This document shows positions 33,794-43,237 of a stretch of 64,000 nt of DNA, in pieces. The notes under the pieces are model-generated. The model did not search any database. It was not told the origin of the DNA and saw only the letters and a list, made by a program, of their open reading frames with translations. The DNA comes from Pseudomonadales bacterium (lineage in GTDB: Bacteria > Pseudomonadota > Gammaproteobacteria > Pseudomonadales > Azotimanducaceae), in the NCBI GenBank assembly GCA_028285415.1, contig JANQPF010000023.1, positions 186,001 through 250,000 on the forward strand, in the 5' to 3' direction. The position numbers were made by a program, and so were the translations under genes. Numbering within the stretch: the stretch's first letter is position 1; each line of letters opens with the position of its first letter.

Positions 33794-34678
33794 ATGGGGT
33801 ATCAGTCCGGATTCCGACCGGGTCTGTTTGCGGGAAAAACGGTGTTCGTCGCGGGCGGTGGCGGCGGGCTCGGCCGTTGTATTGCGCATGAGCTCACGAG
33901 CCTCGGCGCCGCGGTGGTGCTGGCCGGTCGCACACAGGAGAAGCTCGATAGAACACGCGCGGAGATCGAAACCGACGGCGGTCTGGTCAAAGGCTGCTTC
34001 TCCGCGGAGCTCCGGGATGAAGCTGCGGTAGAGCGACTGGTGGGTGATGCCATCGAGTGCGCGGGAGATTTCGACGGCCTCGTCAACGCCGCGGGCGGAC
34101 AGTTCCCCGCCCACCTCGCCGACTTGAGTCTCAACGGCTGGAACGCGGTGCTGCACAACAACCTCACCAGCTATTTCCTCGTCGCACGCGAGATCTATGC
34201 ACAAAGCATGCGCCGGCGCGGCGGCAGCATCGTCAACATTGGCGCAGACCACAACAACGGGATGGCCGGCATGGCACACAACGGCGCTGCGCGGGCGGGA
34301 CTCTCCAACTTCACCGCCAGTGCGGCCACCGAATGGGGCCGCGATGGCGTCAGAGTGAACTGCGTCATTCCGGGGTTCATCTCCACTGCCGGATTGGATC
34401 GCTACCCCGAGCAGGATCATGGCGCCATTGCGGGCGTCACGCAGAAGATCCCGCTCGCCCGCATGGGCGTTGCCGCGGAAATTTCGGCAATGGTGGTGTT
34501 TCTGCTGTCCGAGGTCGCAGCCTACGTCACCGGCGCAGATTTCCGGGTGGACGGCGGCATTCACAACGGCGCCTCGAGCTTTGTGTTCAAACCCGGTCAG
34601 GCGCGTAATTCCCAGGTGTTCAATGGCTTCCATCGCGACGAGCCTGCGCAACTGCCCGGCGCCGCGTCATCGCATTAG
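33794..34678 (+). CDS. SDR reductase, peroxisomal enoyl-CoA reductase-like
   Basis: A 294-residue short-chain reductase. The cofactor loop is GGGGGLGRC with AGRTQEKL after it. In place of the common Tyr-x3-Lys the chain has MAHNGAARAG, the arrangement of trans-2-enoyl-CoA and 2,4-dienoyl-CoA reductases, where His/Asn precede Gly-Ala-Ala-Arg/Lys. It therefore probably reduces a double bond of an enoyl-CoA with NADPH. The ATG at 33794 has GGAGG five bases ahead; the longer reading from 33773 starts at a TTG. The C-terminal tail of about 30 residues is extra. It is divergent from the methyltransferase. Confidence 0.82.
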   Translation: MGYQSGFRPGLFAGKTVFVAGGGGGLGRCIAHELTSLGAAVVLAGRTQEKLDRTRAEIETDGGLVKGCFSAELRDEAAVERLVGDAIECAGDFDGLVNAAGGQFPAHLADLSLNGWNAVLHNNLTSYFLVAREIYAQSMRRRGGSIVNIGADHNNGMAGMAHNGAARAGLSNFTASAATEWGRDGVRVNCVIPGFISTAGLDRYPEQDHGAIAGVTQKIPLARMGVAAEISAMVVFLLSEVAAYVTGADFRVDGGIHNGASSFVFKPGQARNSQVFNGFHRDEPAQLPGAASSH

Positions 34679-34747
34679 CACCCTCCCCTCTTGACTTCCG
34701 TTGCGATGCGCTTTTGCATGGCAGGACATCTTGCATGGGGAAGAGAA

Positions 34748-36418
34748 ATGGGGGATCAACACGTGCGGCAGTGGGCGCGATACGTTGGCATCAGCATCAC
34801 GCTGCTGCTCACAGCCGCCTGCCAGCCCGAAGCCGCAAAAGAATCAACCGGCGAGGCGTCGGCCACGGCAGCGGACCTGGCGCAGAGCGCGCCTTTGAAT
34901 CCGCTGGCCACGACACAGTACGGTCCCGTCCAGGGGCTGATGGATGGTGATATCCAGGTATTCAAAGGCATCCGCTATGGCGCAGATACCGCCGCCACTC
35001 GATTTGCGCCTCCCGCACCGCCAGAATCCTGGACGGAGCCGGCGCCGGCCGTCGCGTACGGCGACTCGTCGCCGCAGCCAGCTCGCGGGGGATTGAGCCT
35101 CTTCGATTCGTGGCTACCGGATCCTGTACCGGCAACGAGCGAAGACTGCCTGTTTCTGAACGTCTGGACGCCGGGCACGGACGATGCGAAACGTCCGGTC
35201 ATGGTCTGGTTCCACGGCGGCGGGTTCACCACGGGCTCCGGCTCGTCAAACGTCTACGACGGCACCCGTCTGGCCAGCCGGGGGGACGTGGTCGTGGTTA
35301 CTGTGAATCATCGCCTTAACGTGTTCGGCTATCTTTACCTCGACGAGTACGGCGAGGCGTTCGAGGGCTCCGGCAACGCCGGCATGCTGGACCTCGTGGC
35401 ATCTCTCGAATGGGTGCGTGACAACATCGCCAATTTCGGGGGCGATCCCGACAACGTGCTCATCTTCGGTGAGTCCGGCGGTGGCTGGAAAGTCAGCACG
35501 CTGATGGCCATGGAAGCGGCAGGTGGTCTTTTCCATCGCGCCGTCGTGCAGAGCGGCCCGGGACTCGAGCTCATGGATATCGAGGATGCCAAAGTTGGCA
35601 CCGCTGCACTCCTGGACGAGCTCGGTCTCGATGAGAGCAACATCGATACGATCCGAACGTTACCCACGGAAACCGTCGTCGAGGCGGCTCTGGCGGCGGT
35701 TGAAAAACACCAGGTAGGTCTTGCCAATCGTCCGGTCGTCGACGGCGTGCACAACCTGCGCCATCCTTTTACGCCGGACGCGCCCGTGGTCTCGGCCTCG
35801 GTGCCGCTCATGATCGGATCGACCCAGACCGAAATGTCGATGCTGTACGGCGCGGCACGTCCGGAGCTCTTCGAGCTGACCTGGGACACGCTGCCGGAAG
35901 CGGTGGCAGCGGCAATCCCCGGCGCTGATCCCGCAACCATCATCGAGGGCTACCGTGAGCTGCATCCGGATCTCGATGCACCCAACCTTCTGTTCGAAGC
36001 GCTGACTGACCACGGTGTTTTCGGTCGCGGCAGCTTTACGCTGGCCGATCGCAAGGCGCTGCAGGGGGACGCACCGGTATATCAGTATTACCTCAGCTGG
36101 GGGAGCCCGGTGGAAGGCGGCAAGTGGGGCGCCACTCACGCGCTGGATATCGGCTTTGTCTTCGACAACGTGGCCAAGTCCGAATCCATGTCCGGCACCG
36201 GTGAGGCACAGCAGGCGCTCGCGGACGTGATGTCCGAGGCCTGGCTCGCCTTTGCGAGGAGCGGCAATCCGAATCATGCGGGGCTGCCGGAATGGCCGGC
36301 CTACGACACGAAAAACCGCGCCACCATGGTGTTTGACGATACGTCCGCCGTCGTCAACGACCCCCGCGGTCGGGAACGCGCAATTCTCGACGCGGCGCTC
36401 ACAAGCGCCGGCGAGTAA
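34748..36418 (+). CDS. Carboxylesterase type B, lipoprotein
   Basis: A 556-residue esterase of the type-B carboxylesterase family. The nucleophile is the serine of FGESGGGWKVS; WFHGGGFTTGSGSS forms the oxyanion hole, SEDCLFLNVWTP is a family signature and GATHALDIGFVF near the end supplies the histidine. A hydrophobic N-terminus ending in LLTAAC predicts a lipoprotein displayed on a membrane. The ATG at 34748 has GGGGAAGAG upstream; earlier in-frame codons precede a less likely start. It probably hydrolyses esters outside the cytoplasm, for instance before uptake. It leads a plus-strand run with an LLM oxidoreductase and a CoA transferase. Confidence 0.88.
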   Translation: MGDQHVRQWARYVGISITLLLTAACQPEAAKESTGEASATAADLAQSAPLNPLATTQYGPVQGLMDGDIQVFKGIRYGADTAATRFAPPAPPESWTEPAPAVAYGDSSPQPARGGLSLFDSWLPDPVPATSEDCLFLNVWTPGTDDAKRPVMVWFHGGGFTTGSGSSNVYDGTRLASRGDVVVVTVNHRLNVFGYLYLDEYGEAFEGSGNAGMLDLVASLEWVRDNIANFGGDPDNVLIFGESGGGWKVSTLMAMEAAGGLFHRAVVQSGPGLELMDIEDAKVGTAALLDELGLDESNIDTIRTLPTETVVEAALAAVEKHQVGLANRPVVDGVHNLRHPFTPDAPVVSASVPLMIGSTQTEMSMLYGAARPELFELTWDTLPEAVAAAIPGADPATIIEGYRELHPDLDAPNLLFEALTDHGVFGRGSFTLADRKALQGDAPVYQYYLSWGSPVEGGKWGATHALDIGFVFDNVAKSESMSGTGEAQQALADVMSEAWLAFARSGNPNHAGLPEWPAYDTKNRATMVFDDTSAVVNDPRGRERAILDAALTSAGE

Positions 36419-36430
36419 CCGACAAACCGC

Positions 36431-37351
36431 ATGAAGCTGTCCGTCGTTTTTCCCAGCGTGATGTACCGCGAGGGTCCAGCGGGCGTGACGAAACTCATCA
36501 AGGCCATCGAGGACATCGGCTTTGACGAGCTCGACATGTTCGATCACGTGCTCATGGGGTTTCCAACCGAATCCCGGCAGAAACCCTTCTACGCGCCCAC
36601 AATGCCGATCATGGAAGCGTTCATGCTGCTGTCGTTCGCGGCGGCGGTCACCACGCGCATTACCCTGGGCACCGGCGTGCTGGTGCTGCCTCAGCGCCAC
36701 CCCACCCTCGTTGCCAAGCAGGTTGCTACGTTGGACACTTTGTCAGACGGGCGCGTACGACTCGGGGTTGGAATCGGCTGGCAGGAGTCCGAGTACGAGG
36801 CGTTGGGCGAAGACTTTCGTTCCCGCGGAGCGCGGCTCAGCGAGGGTATTGAGCTTTTGCGCGCCTACTGGCGAGATGAACACGTCAATTTTCAAGGACA
36901 GCATTATCAGATTGACGAGATGGCTATGGAGCCGAAACCACCCCAGGGCGAGCACCTGCCGATCTGGATCGGCGGCACGCGGCCTCAGGCGCTGAAACGT
37001 GTCGCGGCGCTGGCCGACGGCTGGATCGGCATGAACGCGCCCGGCGATCCACCCCTCGAGGACAAGCTTGCGCAGCTGAAACATCACTGCGAGGCCATCG
37101 ATCGCGACCCGGCGAGCCTCAAACTGCAGATGTCGCTATCACCCGACGCGCTCAACAAAGAGGAGCGCAAACGCTTTTACGCTGACCCGGCGCTGATGAA
37201 GCGCAGGCTCGTCGAGCTGCGGGATCTCGGCTTCGACTACGTATCCATGGACTGCGTGCCGATTTTCCAGCAGGGGTTTCGCTCGAGCGACGCCATGATC
37301 GACCATCTCCAGACCATTTACACAACGCTGCAAGGCGAACTCGGCGACTAA
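36431..37351 (+). CDS. LLM-class (luciferase-like) flavin oxidoreductase
   Basis: A 306-residue TIM-barrel oxidoreductase of the luciferase-like monooxygenase class. TRITLGTGVLVLPQRHPTLVAKQVATLD (core: GVLVLPQRHP), GVGIGWQESEY and PIWIGGTRPQALKR are family hallmarks. This subgroup is often labelled F420-dependent; whether the host makes F420 cannot be seen here, and FMN-dependent relatives exist. It lies 12 bases after the esterase gene and 10 before the CoA transferase gene, so the three form an operon. It may oxidise an alcohol or aldehyde or insert oxygen. Confidence 0.85.
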   Translation: MKLSVVFPSVMYREGPAGVTKLIKAIEDIGFDELDMFDHVLMGFPTESRQKPFYAPTMPIMEAFMLLSFAAAVTTRITLGTGVLVLPQRHPTLVAKQVATLDTLSDGRVRLGVGIGWQESEYEALGEDFRSRGARLSEGIELLRAYWRDEHVNFQGQHYQIDEMAMEPKPPQGEHLPIWIGGTRPQALKRVAALADGWIGMNAPGDPPLEDKLAQLKHHCEAIDRDPASLKLQMSLSPDALNKEERKRFYADPALMKRRLVELRDLGFDYVSMDCVPIFQQGFRSSDAMIDHLQTIYTTLQGELGD

Positions 37352-37361
37352 CGGAGGCAAC

Positions 37362-38552
37362 ATGAGCACCGAAGCACGCACCGGCCCGCTGGACGATCTC
37401 ACCATCATCGACTGCACCATGGCTTACGCTGGACCATTCGGCACCGTGTTGCTCGCTGATCTTGGAGCCAACGTCATCAAAGTCGAGCCGCCGACCGGTG
37501 ACGGTTTCCGCATGGTGCCGCCCTTCCCGCCCGACTATGGCCACGCGGCCAGAGGGACCGATGCCGGCGCTGACTACGGCATGTCGTTTGCCGGAGTGAA
37601 CCGCAACAAGCGCAGCATCGTGCTGGATCTCAAGAACCCCGAGGACAAGGAAATTCTGCTCTCGATGTGTGAGCAGGCAGACGCCATCGTCGAAAACATG
37701 CGCGCCGGCGTCATGGATCAGCTGGGTTTGAGTTACGAGACGATTGCAGCGCGCAATCCGCAGATTGTCTACGGCGCCGTGCGCGGTTTCGGCGATCCCC
37801 GCACCGGCGAGAGTCCATACTCGGACTGGCCGTGCCTCGACGTCGCGGGACAGAGCTTTGGCGGGCTGGTCGAAGCCACGGGTGATCTCTGGTCCGTTGC
37901 CATTGCGGACATTTACCCGGGCACGCTCATGGCTCTGGGTCTCCTCGCTGCCGTGCACCGTGCGCGAGCAAGCGGACAGGGAGAGTTCTTCGACGTTGCC
38001 ATGTACGACGGCGTGCTGGCGCTCTTGAAGTCCAACGTTGCCGCCTATGGACTCACCGGCAAGGAACGCAAAGCGTCGGATCGCGCGCTGGTGCCTTTCG
38101 GTATGTTCTCAGCGAGCGACGGCCGCATTGCCATCGCCGCACCCGTGGAACGGCACTGGGCCATTCTCTGCAAAGCCATGGGTAGAGCGGACCTGATCGA
38201 CGATGAGCGCACGTCGTCCAATCTCAAGCGTGCGAAAAACCGTGAGTTCACGGAAGCCGCCGTCGAGGCATGGACGTGTACACGTACCAAGGCTGAGATC
38301 CTCGAAGCGATTGGTGGCGAAGTGCCCTGCGGCCCGGCGAACGCCATGGCCGAAGTGTTCTCAGACCCTCACGTGGCTGCAAGAAATATGCTGCAACCAT
38401 TTGATATACAAGGAGATAACCCAAGCAGCATGCTGTCCGGCAACCCCATCAAGTTCAGCCGTTCGGCCACCAGTTTCTATCAGCGACCTCCGACGCTCGG
38501 CGAGCACACGGACGAGGTGCTCGCCGAATTTGGTATCACGCGCGACGGCTGA
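37362..38552 (+). CDS. CoA transferase, CaiB/BaiF family (class III)
   Basis: A 396-residue family III CoA transferase that moves CoA between carboxylic acids. LADLGANVIKVEPPTGD, NRNKRSIVLDLKN and VENMRAGVMDQLGL are signature stretches; the catalytic aspartate is in LDVAGQSFGGL, and the C-terminal TLGEHTDEVLAEFG is typical. It would activate a carboxylic-acid intermediate for beta-oxidation. GGAGG precedes the ATG. It closes the esterase-LLM-CoA transferase operon and is convergent with the AraC-type regulator two bases beyond its stop. Confidence 0.9.
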   Translation: MSTEARTGPLDDLTIIDCTMAYAGPFGTVLLADLGANVIKVEPPTGDGFRMVPPFPPDYGHAARGTDAGADYGMSFAGVNRNKRSIVLDLKNPEDKEILLSMCEQADAIVENMRAGVMDQLGLSYETIAARNPQIVYGAVRGFGDPRTGESPYSDWPCLDVAGQSFGGLVEATGDLWSVAIADIYPGTLMALGLLAAVHRARASGQGEFFDVAMYDGVLALLKSNVAAYGLTGKERKASDRALVPFGMFSASDGRIAIAAPVERHWAILCKAMGRADLIDDERTSSNLKRAKNREFTEAAVEAWTCTRTKAEILEAIGGEVPCGPANAMAEVFSDPHVAARNMLQPFDIQGDNPSSMLSGNPIKFSRSATSFYQRPPTLGEHTDEVLAEFGITRDG

Positions 38553-38554
38553 GC

Positions 38555-39436
38555 TCACCTCAGCGGCAGGTAGATATCCGTGATCATGTCGGCATCACGC
38601 ACCTGCGGGCCGACGTTCACATAGTGGAAAAACAGCGGGAAGTCGCGCGGCGTCTCACCGCTGTCCGGCAGCCATTGGCCGTAGAGATAGTCGGGCTCCG
38701 GCATCCAGTTGCGGCTGCCGTGATGACGCATCCGCGCGCAGCGGCCGCCGGGAATCGTTTTCGCAACGACCCCGTGGTCATTCGGCGCAATCTCCCCGTC
38801 GTAACTCACGCAGACGTCGAGGCGAAATTCTTCCGCCGGCGTGCTGCGCGGGTCGGAGTAGTGCACGCCGAGGGTCAAGCCCCGATCCGGCGGCACGCCG
38901 TTTGCGCGACGCCATGCGACCAGCTGCATGGTGGCACTCAACGAGCGTGGCTCGGGACCCTGATATTCGACGCAGGCGACGCGGGTGGTCGGAAACTCTA
39001 CGATTTCCACGTGTTCGTTCATTCGAGACTCCTGATAGGTCGACAGGACCGGTACCGTTTCAGCTCGCCAGGCCGGGTTTTTGCGAAACGCCACGGGCGC
39101 CTGCCCGTAGACCCGCTTGAAGGCGCGGCTGAATGCCTCCGGCGAGCCGAATCCATGATCCAGCGCCACCTCCGTGACGCTGAGCTGCGGGTTGAGAGCC
39201 AGCCGCAACGCCGCCCTGCGCAGGCGCAGCAGGCGTACGAGCTCAGCCGTGGTCATGCCGGTCGCTGCGTGGAACTGGCGATGAAAGTGGCAGGGTGAGA
39301 AGTGCGCCACCTCACTCAAACGCGTGAGGCTGAGATCCTCGTCGAGATGCCGCTCCACGTACGCAATGACGGCATCGATGCGCGCGCGGTGAGCTGCGGC
39401 TCTGGGTGACGGTATGTCTGAGGCAGGCTGATTCAC
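38555..39436 (-). CDS. AraC-family regulator with GyrI-like effector domain
   Basis: A 293-residue regulator. The N-terminal AraC DNA-binding domain shows LSLTRLSEVAHFSPCHFHRQF and VALDHGFGSPEAFSRAFKRVYG (in part), two helix-turn-helices. The C-terminal half, from about residue 135 (VEFPTTRVACVEYQGP to ITDIYLPLR), is a GyrI-like ligand-binding domain. I use the GTG at 39436 because it keeps the protein to family length and clear of the divergent P450 gene; its ribosome site is weak, and a longer start to 39568 cannot be excluded. It may control the P450 at 39525 or the CoA transferase operon. Confidence 0.8.
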   Translation of the reverse strand: MNQPASDIPSPRAAAHRARIDAVIAYVERHLDEDLSLTRLSEVAHFSPCHFHRQFHAATGMTTAELVRLLRLRRAALRLALNPQLSVTEVALDHGFGSPEAFSRAFKRVYGQAPVAFRKNPAWRAETVPVLSTYQESRMNEHVEIVEFPTTRVACVEYQGPEPRSLSATMQLVAWRRANGVPPDRGLTLGVHYSDPRSTPAEEFRLDVCVSYDGEIAPNDHGVVAKTIPGGRCARMRHHGSRNWMPEPDYLYGQWLPDSGETPRDFPLFFHYVNVGPQVRDADMITDIYLPLR

Positions 39437-39524
39437 GGCGTCATTGTGACCGAGGCCTGCGTACAATACCTGATCGATCTTGCGCACGTTTCTGCTACTC
39501 TGCCTGCGAGGTTTGAAACTCGAC

Positions 39525-40697
39525 ATGTCCAACGCGCCCGTATACGAGATTGAGCACAGCCGGTTCACCGCAGATCCCTACCCGGACCTTGCCGCCATGC
39601 GTGAACGCGCGCCGATTGCCTACGTCCCGCAGCTCGACGCCACGCTGATCACCCGCCGCGACGACATTGCGGTCAACGAAAAACGCACCGATGTGTTCTC
39701 CTCGGAACAACCTCAGGGACTCATGACCCAGCTGATGGGTGAGAATCTGATGCGTAAAGACGGCCGCGCTCACATGGACGAACGTCGCGCCATCTATCCG
39801 TCTATGTCGCCGCAAACGGTGCGTGAGGTCTGGGCGGCGCAGTTCCGCAGCGATACCGACGCGGTACTCGACACGCTCGCATCAACGCACCGCGCGGATC
39901 TATTCTGGACTTACGCCATGCCCACGTCCGGCCGCGCACTCTGCGCCATGACCGGCCTGACTAACATGGACGCGGACGAAATGAACCGTGTCAGCCAGGG
40001 TATGATCGACGGCTGCGCCAACTACATCGGCGATCCGGCGGTAGAAGCGCACTGCCATGACTGCACGGCAGCGATAGACCGAAGCATCGATGAGCAGCTA
40101 CCCATTGTGACGGCCAACCCCGACCACTCGTTGCTCTCGGTGCAGCTGCAGGCAGGATTGAGTGATGCGCAGATCCGCGCAAACGTGAAGCTCGCCATAT
40201 CCGGCGGTCAGAACGAACCCAGGGACGCCATTGCCGGAGCCATCTGGGCGCTCCTGACCCATCCCGAGCAGCTGGCGCTGGTATTGGCCGGTAAGGTCAG
40301 CTGGCTGCAGGTCTTCGAGGAATACGCCCGCTGGATATCACCCATCGGCATGTCACCCAGACGTGTTGCGCAGACCCATACCTACGAAGGGGTGACCTTC
40401 GAACCGGAGGATCGGGTGTTCCTCATGTTCAGCTCCGGCAACCGCGATGAGCGCCATTTCGACGCACCCGATCGCTTCGACGTCACCCGGGACATCAGCG
40501 GAAATCTGAGCTTCGGCGCGGGTCCCCACTACTGCGCCGGTGCCTGGGCGTCCCGCGAGCTCATCGCCGAAGTTGCCCTGCCACGCTTTTTCGAACGCGT
40601 CGTCAATCCGCGTCTCGACGGCGAGGTGCCTTTCTCCGGTTGGGCTTTTCGCGGCCCGCTGGCGCTGCCGTGCGCGTGGGGCGGCGTTCGCTCTTAG
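39525..40697 (+). CDS. Cytochrome P450
   Basis: A 390-residue soluble P450. The heme ligand is Cys337 in FGAGPHYCAGAWASRE, the I-helix is ISGGQNEPRDA, with Glu-Pro-Arg-Asp in place of the common Asp-Thr-Thr, and the ExxR is EYARW. It is not of the CYP153 type at 29594. Proteins with GG-x-EPRD I-helices occur in several bacterial families including aromatic O-demethylases; the substrate is unknown. The ATG at 39525 is taken, with a distant GAGG. It is divergent from the AraC-type regulator and overlaps the convergent VOC gene by four bases. Confidence 0.9.
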   Translation: MSNAPVYEIEHSRFTADPYPDLAAMRERAPIAYVPQLDATLITRRDDIAVNEKRTDVFSSEQPQGLMTQLMGENLMRKDGRAHMDERRAIYPSMSPQTVREVWAAQFRSDTDAVLDTLASTHRADLFWTYAMPTSGRALCAMTGLTNMDADEMNRVSQGMIDGCANYIGDPAVEAHCHDCTAAIDRSIDEQLPIVTANPDHSLLSVQLQAGLSDAQIRANVKLAISGGQNEPRDAIAGAIWALLTHPEQLALVLAGKVSWLQVFEEYARWISPIGMSPRRVAQTHTYEGVTFEPEDRVFLMFSSGNRDERHFDAPDRFDVTRDISGNLSFGAGPHYCAGAWASRELIAEVALPRFFERVVNPRLDGEVPFSGWAFRGPLALPCAWGGVRS

Positions 40698-41404
40698 ACG
40701 GAAAGCTTGACCGGCGGATCGCTGGGCACGGAGTTCAGAACCTCTTCATCACTACGACCCATGATGAACTCGTACGCACCTTCCGGATAGTTGGCCATGT
40801 GCGGTCCGGGGGCCGTCGCAACATCCGGCTGTGCCACGCTGCCGCCCTGGCCAGCATAAGCTGCCGGATTCTTATAGCGATCGAGCTCTTCCGAGCTGAT
40901 ACCGGCTAGCGCGACAACTTCAGGGTCGATCCACTCTTCATTGTCGATCGGCTCGTTCGAGTAGCTGAGCTCGAGAGACAGATTTTCGGGCCCGGCAAAG
41001 TAGATCGATTGGCATAGGCCGTGCTCGATGGGTCCCATGACCGGCACACCTTTCGAACGCAGGCGATCGCGCATGTTCATGAGCTCTTCGTGATTGGCCA
41101 CTTTCATTGCCAGATGCTGCATGGTTCCGCCGGCGGAGTTGGCACCGGGATTGCCGGCATGCGAACTGCCGAGCACGCGCGGAATCTCGGCAATGTCCGG
41201 ATTACAGACGAAGGCAATCGAGCTTTCGTCATTGAGCCGCAGGAAACCGTGCCAGGTGTTTTCGACACCGTGCATCCAGTAAAGCGCCTGGAGCTCCATG
41301 CCGAGCTTGTCGGTGAAGAATTCGATCTGCTCTTTCATGTTGGCAGTGCAGACCGCCAGATGATGCAGACCTTCAACCTTGTTGTTACCGGTAGCCGTTG
41401 CCAT
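40694..41404 (-). CDS. VOC-family (glyoxalase/extradiol dioxygenase fold) protein
   Basis: A 236-residue protein with a paired beta-alpha-beta3 fold. Metal ligands are suggested by His in EGLHHLAVC, His in GGTMQHLAMKV and Glu in NLSLELSYS. This set is found in extradiol dioxygenase-like and glyoxalase-like enzymes. The last 80 residues, after the fold, are an unusual extension rich in Pro, Ala and Gly. It may cleave or isomerise a ring product of the neighbouring P450. Start ATG at 41404 has GGGAGAGACG upstream. Confidence 0.85.
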   Translation of the reverse strand: MATATGNNKVEGLHHLAVCTANMKEQIEFFTDKLGMELQALYWMHGVENTWHGFLRLNDESSIAFVCNPDIAEIPRVLGSSHAGNPGANSAGGTMQHLAMKVANHEELMNMRDRLRSKGVPVMGPIEHGLCQSIYFAGPENLSLELSYSNEPIDNEEWIDPEVVALAGISSEELDRYKNPAAYAGQGGSVAQPDVATAPGPHMANYPEGAYEFIMGRSDEEVLNSVPSDPPVKLSV

Positions 41405-41483
41405 GTTCGTCTCTCCCGTTGCCGATCGACCAAGTAAACCGCAACGTCTGGGCGATTTCCATCACATCACGAACAGCCGCCGC

Positions 41484-42971
41484 TTACTGACCCTGCCCCA
41501 TGGAGTAGCCCGGCGTGCCGTCGAAATCATAGAGGTGTTCGGTTTTCACGATATCGATGCCCGCCGAGTCCAACAACGCCGCGAGGGCAAAGACATCCCG
41601 ATTGCGCAGGACGTGCGGGCTGTCCCCGTGCATCAGGAAACGGCAGCGCCAGTGGTCGGTGCAAAAGGTTTCAGGCGCACCGGTAGGCCAGACCTGAACA
41701 CCGCGGTTGGTAATCATGGTGAGGTCCAGGTGCGTAGCGCGCGATGCTGCATGCAGATCTTCCGCGAGCGTCTGCGGCATATCCCGCGCCTGAACAAAGA
41801 GATCAACGCCCACCAGCTTACGTTCCTGCCAGGCAGCAGGTTTGCGTGCAGCGGTAAGCAGTTTACGTCGCGGATAGTGCGCTTGCCCGAGATTCACCGC
41901 CCGCTCACCGAGACGTTGTATGACTGCGTCAGCAAACTCGTCAGTGCCGACACGTTGATGACTGTGCCCGGAACCAAACACGTCCGGCGTGTGCACCCCA
42001 TCTTCGATGGTGCGCAGCCATGCATTGTGGATGAGCTCAGCGTGCTCACCCATACCCAGGTGCGCCAGCATCTTGACCGAGGACAACAGCAATCCGGACG
42101 GGTTCGCGACGTTCTTGCCGGCAATGTCCGGTGCCGAGCCGTGTATGGCTTCGAATACCCCGATGCTCTCGCCGACGTTGGCCGACGGCGCAAGACCAAC
42201 GGAACCCGTCACTTCGGCTGCAATGTCCGAGACGATGTCTCCATAGAGATTGGGGGTCACGATGACATCGAACGCTTCCGGGGCGTTGGCAACTCGTGCC
42301 ATGCCGATGTCGACGATCATGTGGTCGGTTTCGACGTCGGGGTACTCTTCGGCAATCTCGTCGAAGACCTGGTGAAACAGGCCGTCCGTCAGCTTCATGA
42401 TGTTGTCTTTGGTCATACACGTCAGACGCTTTCGTCTGCGCGTCATGACGAACTCGAAAGCGTAGCGGATGATGCGTTCGCAGCCGGATCGGGACACCAA
42501 TTTCAAACATTGCACCACGTCCTGGGTTTGCCGGTGCTCGATGCCCGCGTACAGATCCTCTTCGTTTTCACGAATGATCACGAGATCAGCGCCTGGATGG
42601 TGGGATGCGATAAAAGGCACGTAGGCGCGCACCGGCCTCACGTTCGCAAAGAGGCCGAGGCTTTTGCGCAACGTCACGTTGAGGCTTTTCATCCCTGAAC
42701 CCTGCGGTGTTGTCATGGGACCTTTGAGAAGCACTCCCGTTTGCCGGATCGCTTCCCAGCTGTCTGCAGGCACGCCGGAACTCAGGCCGCGCTGCCAACA
42801 CTCGAGGCCCATATCGATGTACTGAAACGTCAGCGGGGCACGCGCAGCTTCCAGCACCTTCAGTGCCGCCGCAGTGATTTCGGGCCCTATGCCGTCACCT
42901 GCGGCCACGCTGACCGCCTGCAGCTCGCTGCTGTCTAATCGCTCATCAACCTCTAAGAACGCCTCTGCCAT
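41484..42971 (-). CDS. icd: NADP isocitrate dehydrogenase, alphaproteobacterial/Thermus type
   Basis: A 495-residue isocitrate dehydrogenase of the citric acid cycle. AGDGIGPEI starts the fold, the substrate loop SLNVTLRKSLGLFANVRP has the Ser-x-Asn and arginines that bind isocitrate and exclude isopropylmalate, RENEEDLYAGIEHR carries the tyrosine, and VTPNLYGDIVSDIAAEVTGS the metal aspartates. From about residue 335 an extra C-terminal domain follows, as in the long Rickettsia and Thermus-type enzymes; the common E. coli enzyme lacks it. Cytoplasmic. It is transcribed alone, with a 266-base AT-richer upstream region. It is the one core-metabolism gene in this region. Confidence 0.88.
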   Translation of the reverse strand: MAEAFLEVDERLDSSELQAVSVAAGDGIGPEITAAALKVLEAARAPLTFQYIDMGLECWQRGLSSGVPADSWEAIRQTGVLLKGPMTTPQGSGMKSLNVTLRKSLGLFANVRPVRAYVPFIASHHPGADLVIIRENEEDLYAGIEHRQTQDVVQCLKLVSRSGCERIIRYAFEFVMTRRRKRLTCMTKDNIMKLTDGLFHQVFDEIAEEYPDVETDHMIVDIGMARVANAPEAFDVIVTPNLYGDIVSDIAAEVTGSVGLAPSANVGESIGVFEAIHGSAPDIAGKNVANPSGLLLSSVKMLAHLGMGEHAELIHNAWLRTIEDGVHTPDVFGSGHSHQRVGTDEFADAVIQRLGERAVNLGQAHYPRRKLLTAARKPAAWQERKLVGVDLFVQARDMPQTLAEDLHAASRATHLDLTMITNRGVQVWPTGAPETFCTDHWRCRFLMHGDSPHVLRNRDVFALAALLDSAGIDIVKTEHLYDFDGTPGYSMGQGQ

Positions 42972-43237
42972 CGTCTATGCCTCCGCTTCAAGCGCCCACG
43001 CTGGTGGGGTATTCGGGACGTATGTTTGCCTGGTGCCTTAGACTAGGGTCGGCGCGGCGATTAAAAAATCCGGTTTATACACACCGATCATTCAGTTTTT
43101 CCGAGGTCGGCGGCAGTCGTGTTTGTAGATTTGTTTAACCGAACGATACACACTATGTAGGTAACTTCACGGACGCTTGACGAAATCAGGGTATCCTCAC
43201 AGTTGAACCGACGATCCGCTGCCCCAAACTACTAGCT
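42972..43237. other. Intergenic region between isocitrate dehydrogenase and secreted protein genes
   Basis: A 266-base divergent gap, the longest in the window. It is AT-richer than its surroundings (a run of A at about 43063-43068, several TTT tracts) and must hold the promoters of both flanking genes, but I see no clear -35/-10 pair, repeat or RNA gene in it. Confidence 0.6.

Noticed and set aside
38380-38435. AT-rich patch with ribosome-site-like GGAGA and an ATG inside the CoA transferase gene
   Set aside because: The ATG is in frame within an intact family III protein, so it reads as an internal methionine and not a new gene.
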